A DNA stretch of 64,000 nucleotides from Platycnemis pennipes (GCA_933228895.1 OW121854.1:13829131-13893130), one strand, 5' to 3'; positions 1 to 12,295 are shown, counted from the stretch's first letter. Numbers and translations are program-made. Notes: generated by a model from the letters alone, not told the origin.

Positions 1-744
1 CTCAAACGAATTCAACCTCATGATCTCCGCGCTTATTCTCGACTGAGATGTTCCATTGTCAAAGAAAATGAGGCTTCATTCCTGGAAGTATACGCAACTG
101 CCATTAAAAAAATATAAGATGGTTATTGTGTCATTTAGGTCAGCACATAAATGAACCTCCAGAAGTTGTCATGGTTCCGTGAGAAATAGTGTTCGTCGAG
201 AAACTGTATGAAGACTATATTTTAGAGGTGAGACTGTGCACTAAGAAAAAAATAAACTGCAGTATTACTTGAGGTAATTGGATTGGAGTTCGAATTTGTA
301 TCGAATTTCCCAGATTCTGATACCACTTGTGGTGGAAGATTCTTCAGTAACTTCCTTGCTGTAAGCGAATTGTTTATTACTAATACATATTGCTTACCTC
401 GAATTGGGCGAAAGGAAAATATAGCAGTATTACTTGGAGTTTGTAAACTAGATTACGACGATATAGCACCGGCTTCGCTGATGTGAGACACGTTGATAAT
501 GACGGCGATACGTCGAAACCTCGGTTGATGGTAATAAACTATGAGGATTAAACTGCTTTTTCTTTCTTGCTTAAAAGTTTCTTCTTATTAAGGGAAATAT
601 AGGGTACAAAACTACATGTTGCCGTAGTTTTTAGTGAATACGACCATCAGATAAAGTTTTTTTCACCATTGAAGATGGCAATTGGGTAAAGCTAAGATTT
701 TTGGGAGCAGTTTTAATGGAATGGAAACACGAAGAGAAACCCGG
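1..744. other. Unassigned AT-rich sequence
   Basis: No recognisable gene, tRNA or transposon protein. A 67-codon frame at 283-486 shows no known motif and is about the length expected by chance in AT-rich DNA. Confidence 0.5.
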
Positions 745-970
745 GGTGGGCATTAGCCTAGTTTCTACTAAAAGGGCTAACGAGTTCTCAGCTTTACTTC
801 CATCTAATGGAAGGAGTACTTAGCTATCATTGCACTCCACACGACTTTCTATTAATGACCAAGATTCTACTGAAATAACTATCCTATTGCTGGTGATGCC
901 TAAGATGACGAGCCCGGTCCCTATGAGTGGGAAACCAGTGTGCAAACCTCCACGTTAACTCGATCATCCG
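745..970 (-). repeat. Very degraded SINE-2 copy (probable)
   Basis: Read on the minus strand, this keeps the SINE-2 order seen at 2299: a GGCATTAGCCTA-like stretch, a GGAGTACTTAGC-like stretch, then a short match near the fixed mid-block. Many changes and no clear tRNA-like head, so the call rests on order and short matches only. A second weak match lies at 1010-1180. Confidence 0.35.
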
Positions 971-1244
971 TTATTTTTCTCTGATTCTATTGTCGCTAAG
1001 AGGTGGCTAATGCGCCAGCATTGGCCTACTAAAAGGATCTTACTTCTAAGTAAAGGACGGCGTAATGCAACATCTCTCCCATCGATAGTCAAGAACGGGC
1101 GGGAATATCATTTTATCGAACCTCAGCTCCACCAGGGTTTCATAGTTGGACTAATCGGACGTAAACCTCTAACTGTAACCAATACATCACAAAAATTTCC
1201 ATCATCAAATCAATGTTAGATGAGATTGGATTACGGTTGTGTTT

Positions 1245-1440
1245 ACTGCGAAGTTAGGTGAGGGTAGAACTCGCTAAATACATACTACGTTCAACGGAAC
1301 GTGTAATTCACACAGAGTAGTTCCTACCCAAATTATACCAGTGGATTCCCAAAAATATCTGGTACCTCTCATCTATAGTTTCAAGTTTGCATGTCCCTGA
1401 GCTTAAATGTGCTTCAGACCGGAAGGAACTGTAAAAGGAT
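1245..1440 (-). repeat. Degraded SINE-1-like fragment (probable)
   Basis: The stretch beginning AGGTGAGGGTAGAACTCG resembles the 3' half of the SINE-1 copies at 6753 and 32438, followed by a weakly matching middle. No target duplication is visible. Confidence 0.3.
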
Positions 1441-1469
1441 GGAAATAGAAGGGTAAGGATGTTGGGTGG

Positions 1470-1720
1470 AGGGAAACTCGGCGTCAGAATTAGTCTCCTG
1501 CAAAACGAAAAGGTGCCAAGTGGTCCTCAGGTTAACGTCCCATTCAACGGACGGAGTACTGCACTTAAAGTACACTCCACTTAGTTTTCAAGTGGGGACT
1601 GGTTTACCATATAAAAATATCTTTCCACTGCCGGGATTCCTAATCCTAGGCCTGGGAAGAGAAGGCAGTATTCTGAGATACTACACCAACCAAATCCGGT
1701 ACATAGAAAATGATACGTAA
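1470..1720 (-). repeat. SINE-2 copy, tRNA-derived, inverted
   Basis: Minus-strand reading gives, in order, a tRNA-like head with a degraded B box, the CCACTGCCGGGA segment next to it, a 'GGGGACTGGTTT' block, and a GACGGAGTACTG block. The same blocks in the same order occur at 2299-2591 and 44312-44520. The intact-looking 84-codon frame on the plus strand here is a shadow of the SINE. Confidence 0.6.
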
Positions 1721-2298
1721 GATTGGATGGACATGTTTTAAGCCCTCTCTCAGAATTCAAACTGATGACCTCTGGCTAGCAACCATCCATAGGGCTACCC
1801 GCTCCAGTGAAGGTAAGCATAGGTTTAGGAGGAGTGTCCCAGTAATCTTCCTTCGTCCATTACGATGTTCTTCCTGAATCGCCAACAATCTAACTGCCTT
1901 GTCCTTCACCGACAATACAGGCTAATGCAGGAGATGAGTATAATGACGAAAAGTATAATTCCAAATGTCATTGTTCAATTAGAAATATAATAATATACCT
2001 AACTCTAAAACATCATGCTACATGGTGAAAGTGAGAAAAGTCCGTGTATACCGACTTTTATTTAACCGAAATTCCATTTTTCAACTAGTAGATTAACTAA
2101 TCAATGTGTTCCTCATAAAAATAACACCTTACTATTAATAGATTTCAAATGATTCGGGTAAGATTTCACGAAGTGCTTCTACTCAACTTTGCATTTAATT
2201 CCATCATCTACCTATTACCTCCATTCAAACGCTATTTCTCTCTTCAAGTCGGCAGATTTACTTCCGCTTTCCCATTCCCTCTTCATACCAAAAAATAG

Positions 2299-2591
2299 TG
2301 GTGTGGTGGATAGAGTACTGGCCTCCCATCCCGAGGGCCCGGGTTCGATTCCCGGCAGTGGCGGATTTTTCATTGGAAAACCGGTCCCCACTTAAATGCC
2401 GATTGAAAGACATAGTTCAGTACTCCGTCCGTCGGATGATGCTTTGGTTAAGAGTAGACTAATGCCGACGCCGGGTTTCCCTCCACCCTTCCTCCGTTCC
2501 ATGAAAACTCCTACCATTACCCAATTACCCACCTATCCTAAATGGCGTAAATGACCTCAGCTGTCGATCGCCTCCCCTGAATAACCAACCA
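2299..2591 (+). repeat. SINE-2 copy with 12-bp target duplication
   Basis: The head (about 2299-2370) is tRNA-like: an A-box-like GTGGTGGATAGAG and a good B box, GGGTTCGATTCCC. The body contains the GTACTCCGTCCGTCGGATGA block shared with other copies, and the end is a CCAACCAACC-rich stretch. Flanks carry a 12-bp direct repeat with one mismatch, ACCAAAAAATAG (2287-2298) and ACCAAAACATAG (2592-2603), as expected for LINE-mobilised insertion. SINEs are transcribed by RNA polymerase III from the internal A and B boxes. Confidence 0.8.
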
Positions 2592-3093
2592 ACCAAAACA
2601 TAGTATCTTTTCTTTTCTTCCTCGTTCGAACTTCAGATTCCATCATCAGCAAATACTATTCTAATAACAACCTTCTTCCCCCTCCCCAACCACATTCAGC
2701 GCTCTGTGTTTCGTCCGCCTTTCCACCCACCGTACACATATACTTCCTCCATCCTCTTCCTCCACACTCTCATTTCTGAAGCTTCAGATCCATCCTCGTC
2801 ATCGGGCGATAATATTACGTTTGAGGAATGATGTTTCAAGGGGAAAGCGATATTTCCCACCCCCTCACTCCCTCGGGGATTGGACGTGCAGAGGCAGAAA
2901 TCGCGGCCTAGCAATTCATCACATGCAATTCCCTTTTATTACCGAATCATTTCCGTGCACTTATGTGCGCGTGACCCTTCTCCTAATGGTTGAATAAAAA
3001 TCATTTGATTGCGAAGCATGAATGTTTTTTTCCGTCAGCAGTTCTACGCTGCTTCTTTTCTCCTCGACCTCTCGCCCCACACTCATTACAACC

Positions 3094-3760
3094 TCTACAT
3101 CTACATAATACCCCGCAAGCCACCACAAAGGTGTGTGGCAGGGGGTGATTTCTCACCAAACATGCACTACATATTTAAAAAAGGAATAGTATTAATATAG
3201 TAGTCAGAACTTCACAATTTAAAAAAGATAGAAATTGCAAAGCAAACATGCAAAAACATTCTGTTAGTAGGGTTAGCTTTTAGTACTCATACCAACATGC
3301 AGATACCAATGCTATCCATTGCTACTCTCCGATTGGACATATTTACCGTTATTCGTATCTCTAATTGTACGAGGGAAAAAGGACATTTTGAATCTATCAG
3401 TTCAGCAATCAATTTCTCTTATTTTATGATTATGGTCCAGTCTGCCATAGTAAGTTGGGGTTCGCAAAATATTTTTAACATCATCACTGAAAATATGGTC
3501 TTGGAATTTGTTCAAGAGATTAAGTCTAAATTTAACCTGCGATCTGACAATGATTCCCATTTTAATTAATTTAATAGACTGGTTACGCTAACATAATTAT
3601 CGTATCGTCCCTTTACAAATCATGCCGATCTTCGCTGCACACGTTCAAGGTCGTTATTTAGACCGATTTCATAGGGATCCCATACACTGGCAGCATATTC
3701 CAAATGAGGTCTAACAAGGGAAAAGTAGCTGATTTCTCGTGCATGATCGTCACATTTACC
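3094..3760 (-). mobile_element. LINE-J 5'-truncated copy (RT C-terminus + 3' UTR)
   Basis: The 3' end is on the left and carries the family tail: CTACATCTACATAATACC, then CGCAAGCCACC, then GGTGTGTGGCAGGGGGTG. About 280 bases of 3' UTR follow, then the reversed 3' part of the reverse transcriptase ORF. This matches the copy at 56553-57278, which encodes EYAASVWDPYEIGLN and NELNWESLSDRRLKFRLNLL. The coding part here is broken by small changes, for example around 3566-3600. Similarity stops at 3760 just after CACATTTACC, the presumed 5' truncation point. Confidence 0.8.
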
Positions 3761-4289
3761 ATTTAGCAGTAACCGTGCGCAAGCCCTCGCCCGCTAACGA
3801 CTCTTCCGCCTGAGGCTTCCCACCTGCCGCTTTCCACGCGCCCTTGCTCCATTTGAAGCGCGAGTTTGAGCGCGGGAAAACATATTCTGCTCCACCGAAT
3901 CGATTTGGGAGGATAAACATTTGTTCGGAGAGGTGCTACGCGGCGAAATCTCGCGGACGCAAATATATCAGTTTTTTCTCCTCTCCCTTTACCCCTACCT
4001 GTATGGCAGCGAATATATCCGAGAAGAGTCGCAACCGATGCTTCATTGTTATTATTTTATTTTCCGTCCAATTTACTCCACATTACGTAATTGGCATGGA
4101 AGAGTGGTGCGTGAAGTCATCCAGAGTGGGAGGGGAAAATATAGAGGGAACACTGAAACAAAAACAACCGGCCAAACGATAACAAACAAGCAACCAAACG
4201 ACAACGAATGAAAAAAGAACATTCAAATCCGAGTAGGTATCAATTTAGGCATTAATGATGTGATAGGCTAAATTACGTTCATGAATACA
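3761..4289. other. Unassigned block with a 112-codon open frame
   Basis: Sequence is locally GC-richer than its surroundings from 3770 to 3960. A plus-strand frame at 3844-4182 (112 codons, ATG start) has basic ends and one hydrophobic stretch near residues 66-80. An overlapping frame at 3921-4211 is similarly open. No family is recognised and no splice or promoter context is convincing. A chance frame is the most likely explanation. Confidence 0.3.
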
Positions 4290-4400
4290 ATAGGCACTCT
4301 TGATGACTAGATACAGAAGAATGCTGAAGATTAAATGGATCGACAGAGTAAGTAACGAGGAAGTGGTAAGAAGAGTAGGAGAAAAGAGTGCGGATGTGTC
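4290..4400 (+). mobile_element. LINE-E fragment, partial duplicate
   Basis: Translates to YRRMLKIKWIDRVSNEEVV followed by RRVGEKS, the C-terminal motif of 'endonuclease-reverse transcriptase' LINEs. The same region recurs about 500 bases downstream (4805-4865) with an internal deletion, so this is a detached duplicate and not part of one continuous copy. Confidence 0.7.
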
Positions 4401-4489
4401 CAGCGGATATAACTGCAACCCAGCTCGCTATAACCGTGACTGCCTCTCGTAGTTTGTGCATGCACATTACCCAGCCTGGAAAATTTGGG

Positions 4490-5130
4490 AATTAAGCTAA
4501 TTAAATACACTCTGGCATTGAAAGCGGTGGGAAAACAAAAACTTGAAGAGGTAAAAGAGTTCTGTTACCTTGGAAGCCGAATAACCAACGGTGGATGAAG
4601 AAAGAAAGAAATAGTTAGTAGAACAGCCCAGGGAAAGAGGGCATTCTATCAAAAGAGAATCTACTTTTAGCTGGAAATACAAGCGTAGAAGTAAGGAAAC
4701 AGTTTACCAGAACATACATCTGGAGCATGTTTCTTTACGGCAGTGAGGCATGGACGATGACAGCAGCGGTGAAGAAAAGGGTACAAGCATTCGAAATGTG
4801 GTGCTAGAGAAGAATGCTGAAGATTAAAGAGTCCTAAGAAGAGTAGGAGAAAAGAGAAGTTCGCTGACAACTGTAAAAAGAAGAAGGGACAACTTAATCG
4901 GCCATATCTTGAGACACGATGGCCTGATGAAGACAATCGTCGACGGAAAAGTGAACGGGAAGAATGGAAAAGGCAGGCCTCGTATGAGATACATGGAACA
5001 GGTTGTGAAGGACGTGAAAGAGAAGAATTACGTCAAAATGAAAATATTGGCCGATAGAAGAATCGAGTGGAAAGCTGCGTCAAACCAATCCTAGGATTGT
5101 TGACCACTGATGTGATGATGACTAGAAGAC
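4490..5130 (+). mobile_element. LINE-E copy, decayed C-terminal region
   Basis: Frame-hopping translation gives the usual order of this LINE's C-terminus: EEVKEFCYLGSRITNGG, then a basic stretch with AFYQKRI, then RTYIWSMFLYGSEAWTMTAA, then FEMW followed by a stop, then RRRDNLIGHILRHDGLMKTI, GKNGKGRPRMRYMEQVVKDV and finally RRIEWKAASNQS. There are at least two in-frame stops and one deletion of about 30 bases near 4825. The copy ends about 20-40 bases after the AASNQS codons, as at 19252-19755. The 61-codon frame at 4909-5094 is the intact terminal piece. Confidence 0.85.
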
Positions 5131-6741
5131 ATAGAAGGCTTTTTACGACAATTATAATGAATTATGTCACCCATCGTTAAAAATAATGACGAAATCAGTA
5201 AATGAGGTCTCAATTTAAAATAAAGAGTCGTTTTCTCCCTCTGTTACGTTACGGAATTCTGACTCTGTTTTCTTTGCCGCAACACGTGATTTTCCTTCAC
5301 AAGAAGAGATGGAATTGTTTGCACTACGAATTCCAGGCACGTCTTAAAGGAGACGACGCTCTCTCTACTCCCCTGTAAGCAACAATAGATGCCGTAACTC
5401 CGCGGGTAATTTGATAGTTAACGAAATTGGGCGTCCTTCATGTTGGTTTCGTCGCAACGAATGGAAAAGCATTTTGACGCGTAATAGATTATTTTGAATG
5501 GACCTTCGGAATAAGAGGCAAAACCTGCTCTGCAGATGAGAATATATGGGTCAAAAAGGCCGGGAAATGCCCGGTTCACGGCCGACACAACTCTTCAATC
5601 GATCCAACACGGGGTCACTAGTACTAATGCGCATGAATACGTAAGAGTAAAATAGATTATTTTGTACTTGGAGCGGGGATAATATAAGTCCTTTATCTGG
5701 GCGAACGAGGGGAAAAATAAGCTCGTATTAATAGCATACACAAGGGGTGAGCAAAGTGCAGCTCGCCAGTAACATAATGAGGTTATATTTGCCATTAAAT
5801 CCACCTTTGAAAGCTACTAGAAAGATGCTTGAGAGTTGTTTAGATACATAAAATATATTCCTATGGTTTTATTTGCTCCAATATGACAAATTGATGTATT
5901 TTTTTCTAATTCAGATTGTCCAAGCAAGGAGATATTTATGCATAATGCGTTACATGTATTGCATACCAATGCAATAAAACATCTATAAAATATATTCTGC
6001 CAGTTCAAAGATATTTAGTTCATTAAAGCTTCATTTCTGATAACTGCCTTTTTCTTGATATTTACTTGTTCTGTCTTAGTATAATGTAGGATAATTTGGC
6101 CACACTCTATTAGTGTGTAACTTGTTTGCGGATGATAACGAAAAGGTGTCATGATTTTTTCTGCTCCTTCATGTTCTTTCTCTACAAGAAACAAAGATTA
6201 GCTAATAGATATTAAGTACAATGAGTGGTTACCTCCATAAAAGGTTTTCATCTGTAGATAAAAATAACAAATTCACCACTTAAGTCCCTGAAATGACTAC
6301 TCAAGCGATACTTGGCTATTTAGGTACGTAGATACGGCTCAAAAGTAAAGCTAAAAATAAAATCATAGCTACCATAGTTTCATTCCTACACTATTTTCAC
6401 TCCCTTTACTTGTCACATTCATGTCAGTAGTACACGTATGGTGTTCTTCACCCCCTGCATACACGCTTACGGTGGCTTGCAGGGCAGGAAAATTATGGAA
6501 TGCTGTTTGTAATTTGAAAGATGTACGCATGTTTTAGGTACTGGGTTCCAACCATTAAGGACCGAGTTCGTATATCTTTAAAATATTTTATTGGAAGCCC
6601 TAGTTAACCACCGTAATGAGAGCAAATCTGTGCTACGCCTGTCGGATGGAACGTAAAGGCCGGAGCTTAGGGTCGATTTATAGAAAAAAATAGCCCGAAT
6701 TAAATTTAAGTGCTTAAAATAAAATTAAATTTACGACCCTT
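5131..6741. other. Unassigned AT-rich sequence with one solo LINE tail fragment
   Basis: No gene recognised. Short frames at 5595-5804 and 5817-6008 (minus) have no known motif. At 6448-6487 the phrase TTCACCCCCTGCATACACGC followed by GGTGGCTTGCAGGG is a degraded, isolated LINE-J 3' tail on the plus strand. Confidence 0.5.
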
Positions 6742-6752
6742 AGGCGTTCGCA

Positions 6753-7029
6753 GGGGGTCGTGGTAGTGGGTAGAGCACTGAGCTAATGACCGAAGGGTCC
6801 CGGGTTCAAATCCCGGGCAAGAGCCTTTCTGGTCGCCTCCATCTAAAATCCTGGCGATTCGATTTCTGCGAGTCAGACCTTCGTAGGAAATCTCAGATGG
6901 CCCAGGGAAAGGAACTGGCCCCCCTACCCTGAATGTGTGAATTTCACACGCCATTGGCTTAGTACGGGGTGAGCTCTACCCTCACCTATCAAAACCTACC
7001 TTGGGGTTGAATCACTGACTGAGTAAGTG
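6753..7029 (+). repeat. SINE-1 copy with 11-bp target duplication
   Basis: The head is tRNA-like: an A-box-like TGGTAGTGGGTAGAGC (6761-6776), a CACTGAGCTAATGACCGAAGG anticodon-arm-like part, and a B box GGGTTCAAATCCC. The body holds CCTTCGTAGGAAATC and ACTGGCCCCCCTACCCTGAA, shared with 32438-32704. It ends near CACTGACTGAGTAAGTG. The flanking direct repeat AGGCGTTCGCA is exact at 6742-6752 and 7030-7040, and an A run lies just beyond it. This is a clean LINE-mediated insertion signature. The minus-strand 82-codon frame here is a shadow. Confidence 0.9.
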
Positions 7030-7246
7030 AGGCGTTCGCAAAAAAATTAGCACGAACGGGACGCTACCTATAAATCATTTTACAGGCAACAGCGAATGCC
7101 TACGTTTAACATATTCTTCAGTACCTATTAACTGTCGGCAAACTTCTACAAATCTCTTGTCATATATGAATTAAAACTGCCGTATGGTCTGGAGGAAAAG
7201 GAGGTTGACATTTGCTGCACATATTTCATCCCGGGATGTTTTCTTC

Positions 7247-7291
7247 CCATGATGCACTGCAAATATTACTCCCATGATGCACTGCAAAACA
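7247..7291 (+). repeat. Short tandem duplication
   Basis: The phrase CCCATGATGCACTGCAAA occurs twice within 45 bases, around 7247 and 7271, consistent with a local slippage duplication. Confidence 0.75.
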
Positions 7292-7664
7292 CTGAGGAAA
7301 GGCGCTGAAACAAACGACTACGACATTGTTCCTTCAAGGTAATTTCACGATAATTCAAATTCCACCAATCCTTACGCTGATTTCTCAGAATTTTAACACA
7401 AGTTTCACGCTTAAGGTTTTACATGAACTCCTAAATTTCAGGTAGGGTTCTGGAATCTCACGCTAAGTGCACGCTAATGTAAATATTTCACACCATGTTT
7501 TTTTATAATATACCGATTTTTACACAAAGCTGCGTCATGCACTTTTCAAATGCATGAACCATAAGCCGACAGAACCCTGTTTCTAATTCCATGCTTTCAG
7601 TCATTCAATATCCGAATTCTGACGCTGCATGAAATTGCACATTTTATTGCATTGAGTAGCAGTG

Positions 7665-7792
7665 GTAACGAGTCGTAGTAGTATCAGGTAGTAGTAATGG
7701 TAGTATCGAGTAGTAATAATAGTATCTAGTAGTAGTAGTAGTATCGAGTAGCGATAATAGCATCAAATAGCCTCAAAATCAGTAGTAGTAGA
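7665..7792 (+). repeat. Imperfect AGT/TAG trinucleotide minisatellite
   Basis: Clusters of TAGTAGTAG alternate with GTATCGAGTAG-like spacers about every 25-30 bases, giving a higher-order repeat on top of the trinucleotide. Confidence 0.8.
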
Positions 7793-7885
7793 CACTCCAA
7801 ATGCTAAGATTATATCACACCCTCTCCACGAAACCAAGTCACCTAAGACACCATAGCTAGATCCTATGACACATAACACCCATTA

Positions 7886-8134
7886 CAGTACGAGTGTAGC
7901 AATGGATAACATTGGTAGCTGCATGTTGGTATAAGGACTTGAAGCTAACCCAACTAACAGCATGTTTTTGCATGTTTTCTTTGCAATTTTTATCTTTTTT
8001 TAAATAGTGTAGTTTAGAACAGTATATAAAAACTAATCTTTTTTATTCATGATATGCAGTGCTAGTTTGGTGAGAATTCACCCCCTGCCGCACACCTTTT
8101 TGGTGGCTTGCAGGGTATTATGTAGATGTAGATG
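7886..8134 (+). mobile_element. LINE-J solo 3' UTR
   Basis: Begins at the ACAGTACGAGTGTAGC segment just after the ORF end in longer copies. It runs through CTTGAAGCTAACCCAACTAA and a T-rich segment to CACCCCCTGCCGCACACC, TGGTGGCTTGCAGGGTATTA and TGTAGATGTAGATG. No reverse transcriptase codons remain, so the copy truncated within its 3' UTR. Confidence 0.85.
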
Positions 8135-11100
8135 TCACCGAGGTCTGATTCTAGCCCGCGACTTTGGTTTGTCGTGCCGGAGCATTCCTTGCGTTTGGCA
8201 CTTCCTGCACAAGTGTCTTAAAACTGTGGACTCCTCTTCATCTTCAGTTAAGACCGGGATACGACCGACGACAGGTTTCACCCGATCCTACCCCCTTTCT
8301 CCCGCCAAACCCACCCTCGCGACTCTCTTTCAGGTCTGATGCTCCTTTGAGTGAAAGACCGACTTTAAACCACTAATGACGTCTTGAATACGGGTGAGTG
8401 TACGGAAGAAAGCAGTGGGAGTCTCTAAGAGGAAAATCTGCGTGGGTTTCCAGAGAGGACGCTCCCACCGCAAATGCTTTCACTGAGAGAAAGAAACGTC
8501 CCACACTATTTTACCACAATCTAGTAGAAATCTTTCTGAGACAAAAGAATGCAGGGATACTACTTTTAGCCTTTGAAATTGAAATTTGCAGCTACATATT
8601 AGCACGCAAGAGTTAATATCCGCAACGGGAATTGCTTTTTACTGCAATTTTACCGGTCTAAAGACAAAAAATGTACATTGTCGTGAGTTTTTTTCACAGA
8701 AAAAATATAAAATCCTTCCAGAACGTTAAAAAGTGCATTCCAAGAAGACCCAATTCCTTGTTGCCATTGAGAAGCGTTAGATGAAACGTAAAAAAAGGCT
8801 ATTAAATTTATCTGTTTACCCATTGCAATACGCCTCTAGGGCCAACTATAAAGATTGATTTGAATCCTTATTGATGTTTGACTGACTCCTGATTTTTTTT
8901 CGTAGATTAGTTCAATAAGATATTGCCAATAAGTTTAAAGCTTAGGCATATATCTACTGTACGAGAGCGGCAGGCAAATATATTTATGGCTCATCGAACT
9001 CATTTGAAAAAAACGACTAAGATCTCATGCCTTTCTTCTTAAATGCCTAAAAAGAGCTATGAACCAGGAGAGAACTCATCTCACATTGCTGATTGATTTT
9101 AAAAAACCAATGGTACTTTGCGTACTCAACACTTGGAAAGCATTAGCAAGCAACTGGATAAATTTTATCCGACGAAGTGAGGATATAAATCAATCGATAA
9201 TAGTTATTTTTATCAAATGAAATGGAATGCACTTTCGCACTTTGTAGAAAATATCTGCGAAACGAATCATGAACTAAGCGTGCTGGGATCAACGCCCTAT
9301 AGATAATGGCATTAACTTATTGAGGCTAAACAGGAGGAAACACGGAGTTTTTCACACAATTACTCCTGTTTTCTTTTGAGCCGTTATTTATCGACGGGCA
9401 CTCTGATTGATTACAGGCTTTCAAGCGCCTCGGAACTAGAGAGAGGTCAAGGAAAACGACTTCTTGTTTCTTAACAACCACAAACTGTACATCCCAGAGA
9501 ACAAAGCTTTTAGACCTGGTAAACGGCACGGGGTAAAAAAAATGAGATTCCTAGTGTTTACTGACGAGGAAAATGAGAGCTATTGCAAGAGTGGAATTTA
9601 GCACTACTTCACGGAAGTGAACATGATTCCATCACAGTGTGTACCCGAAATGATAAGTTCCATAAAGCCTGAAACAAGCTGAGTGAGCGAGTGAATAGCA
9701 AAGTGTTTCACCACTGCAAAGGAGAGTTAGAACAATGATCCGACTCACTTATTAGAATAAACCATTCGAGTACCGTAATTTTTCGTATAAATTCATCAAA
9801 AATATTGGATGAGTATTATCATACAGTAAAATTTTAATCCATAATACATATATATTGAATACCTCCATGGTTACTAAAATGCCTATATATTTGAGATAAT
9901 CACGTTTCTATCTACTCCATAGTAGTAATATTGTGCATATTAATGAAATTTAAACAAGTATAAAATTTTGGCTGTGTATTGAAGAGCCACGCAAAACTAA
10001 ATGGTGAGTATCTACTTGGTAATATGTCAAACATTTAACAAAATATATTATTTTATGTTTCCCGATGCTGAGTACTGACCTGGAAGTATTATTTACATTC
10101 AGATACTCATTTAAGGAACGGTATATCACTGCAAAATTTCTGTTGCTTTTTTAATAGAATTAGAAAGGTATTTATTGCTCTAGGACATATGTCGTCTAAG
10201 AACAAAGACAATTTACATTACAAAAATGGAATCATTAAATAAACTCACTTACTCGTTGTGAGCGATAAAGCAATACAACAAGACATTACAACAAAAGAGT
10301 TCCATTATGCAAAGACGAAAAGAAAAGGAAAAACATATCATACACAATATTCCTAATATCATAATAAGTTCCATCTTAGTAACTATGGGTAACATTACAG
10401 CCCATCAGTTGCCTAGCGATAAATCATACAGAGCTGAACCAAGCAAGAACAAGTTATTGGAACAGCTTCAAGTTACATAAAGATAAGAAGAAACAATCAA
10501 AGAAATATAAAAATGTACATTTTTGTTCATAACACCAATGAATACTTCAGGGATTCGATGCTGGACCCGCGCGACGGGAAGTCAGAATACAGTTCTTTTG
10601 CCACCACAGCAACCCAATACATTTGTTTGACATCCCACAGATCCAGGCTTTGGCATAAGGAGTATAAACGGGCAACTTTAGCATGTTCATTCCATATACT
10701 TGGACGCGTTTCCCAACACAAGGACCTGGTTTATTGATAAGCCATTGATACCGAGGACATAATTACGAGTGATAAGAGCCCATTTAGAAGCATTCATAAT
10801 TGACTGGTACAAATTCGGAGCCGAGTCTTGCTTTGACTTGTCTCCAAGAGGAGGATACCGCAAATCATACGTCATGAGTTTAAGAGAAGTTTATTGGTCG
10901 ATAACTAATAGTACCCACACCATAATAACATATATGAAAATGGGACGATATTAGTTATGAGGTTAAAAACTTCAGCTGTTTTCTAATGATCATACAAAAT
11001 GCTAATTACTCTGTTTTTTTTTCGTACGACACTATTTCGCTACACACTGCCTCTGCATGCTAATTAGCGTTCTCTATGTAGTACAAGGGCATGTCTTACG

Positions 11101-11489
11101 TGATCACAAAGCCAGTTGGTTTAAGATACATCATTTCTAGCCATGCCACAACGCATAATTTTCCTCGACAGCTTGGTAAGACGCAAAAACGTTCCGATTT
11201 TTTAAAATGTACATGATTGACGACGGCATCTTACTCTCATCTCGTAAATCGGGTTTCCCATGTGATAGAATCAGAAAAAAATAATAAGAAAAACAGAAAG
11301 TAATACACAGCAGTATGGTTTACTTCCCTGCGAGCAACATAGGCAGTATTTTTCTACCCTGACCCTTATGTTAACGAGTTCGTTCTTCGAAACGAGAACG
11401 CATACATTTGCATCAATTATAATGAGTAATAATCATCTAAGTCATTCAGCATCATTAGACTTCATTCTTTAAATTAATAGGCACACGGC
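8135..11489. other. Unassigned sequence, no gene recognised
   Basis: About 3.3 kb of AT-rich DNA. The part at 8135-8400 is GC-richer and has two overlapping plus-strand frames that start inside or next to the LINE-J tail. The frames at 9326-9529 (minus) and 10513-10737 / 10527-10721 (both strands) have no known motif. No transposon protein, tRNA-like head or terminal repeat was seen. Confidence 0.45.
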
Positions 11490-12295
11490 TCTCGAGTCTT
11501 CTGTCGGCTGACCTCTTCATATTTATACATTTCTTCTCTTGCAAGTCCTTCAATACTTGATCCATATATCTCATACGAGTCCTTTTTTGTTCATTTTACC
11601 TACATCTACATAATACCCTGCAAGCCAACATAAGGTGTGTGGCAGGGGGTAAATTCTCTCCAAACATGCACTACATATCATGCATTTAAAAGTATTAGTA
11701 TTTATATACTGTTCTAAACTTCACTATTTATAAAAAGATAAAAATAGCAATACAAACAAGCAAAAACAAGCTGTTAGTTGGATTAGCTTCAAGTCCTTAT
11801 ACCAACATGCACCTACCAATTATATCCATTAGTACACTCGTATTGGATATATTTACCGTTATTCATATCCCTAATAGTAGGTACGAGGAAAAAAGGACAT
11901 TTTGAATCTGTCAGTTCGGCAATCAATTTCTCTAATTTTGTGATTATGGTCCAGTCTACCATAGTAAGTTGCGGTTCGCAAAATATTTTTAACATCATCA
12001 CTGAAAATATTATTTTGGAATTTATTTAAGATTTTAATTATATATTTCAACCTGCGATCTGACAATGATTCCCAGTTTAATTCATTTAATAGACTGGTTA
12101 CGCTAATAAGGTTATCGTACCGTCCCTTTACAAATCTTGCCGATCTTCGCTGCACACCTTCAAGTTCATAAATAAATACCTAATCAACCCCTTGACGACA
12201 GTCTTCATCAGGCCATCATGTCTCAAGATATGACCAAATAGGTTGTTCCTTCTCCTTTTCAAGTTTTCATCAATTGATCTTTTAATGTCAAAGGA
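11490..12295 (-). mobile_element. LINE-E remnant split by a LINE-J insertion
   Basis: The right part (12180-12295) reads on the minus strand as the LINE-E segment encoding HILRHDGLMKT: CATATCTTGAGACATGATGG, then CCTGATGAAGAC. The left part (11490-11599) continues with GGACTCGTATGAGATATATGG and AAATATGAAGAGG. Joining the two parts restores the order seen at 19560-19690. The LINE-J copy at 11600-12180 sits exactly between them, so LINE-J is the younger insertion. Confidence 0.8.
11600..12180 (-). mobile_element. LINE-J copy inserted in LINE-E
   Basis: The 3' tail is at the left (CTACATCTACATAATACC, CTGCAAGCCAACATAAGG, TGTGTGGCAGGGGGTA), followed by the 3' UTR. The coding end runs to about 12180 and encodes on the minus strand RRSARFVKGRYDNLISVTSL and LNELNWESLSDRRLKYIIKI. 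The 94-codon frame at 11871-12155 is the intact C-terminal part of the ORF and ends with the family's KMSFFPRTYY. It is strongly 5'-truncated. Confidence 0.85.

Noticed and set aside
3297..3569. 90-codon plus frame
   Set aside because: Antisense shadow of the LINE-J coding end and 3' UTR. The same shadow recurs at 56727-56933.
6448..6487. A separate hairpin RNA gene
   Set aside because: The stem CCCTGC...GCAGGG is the LINE-J tail hairpin in a degraded solo copy.
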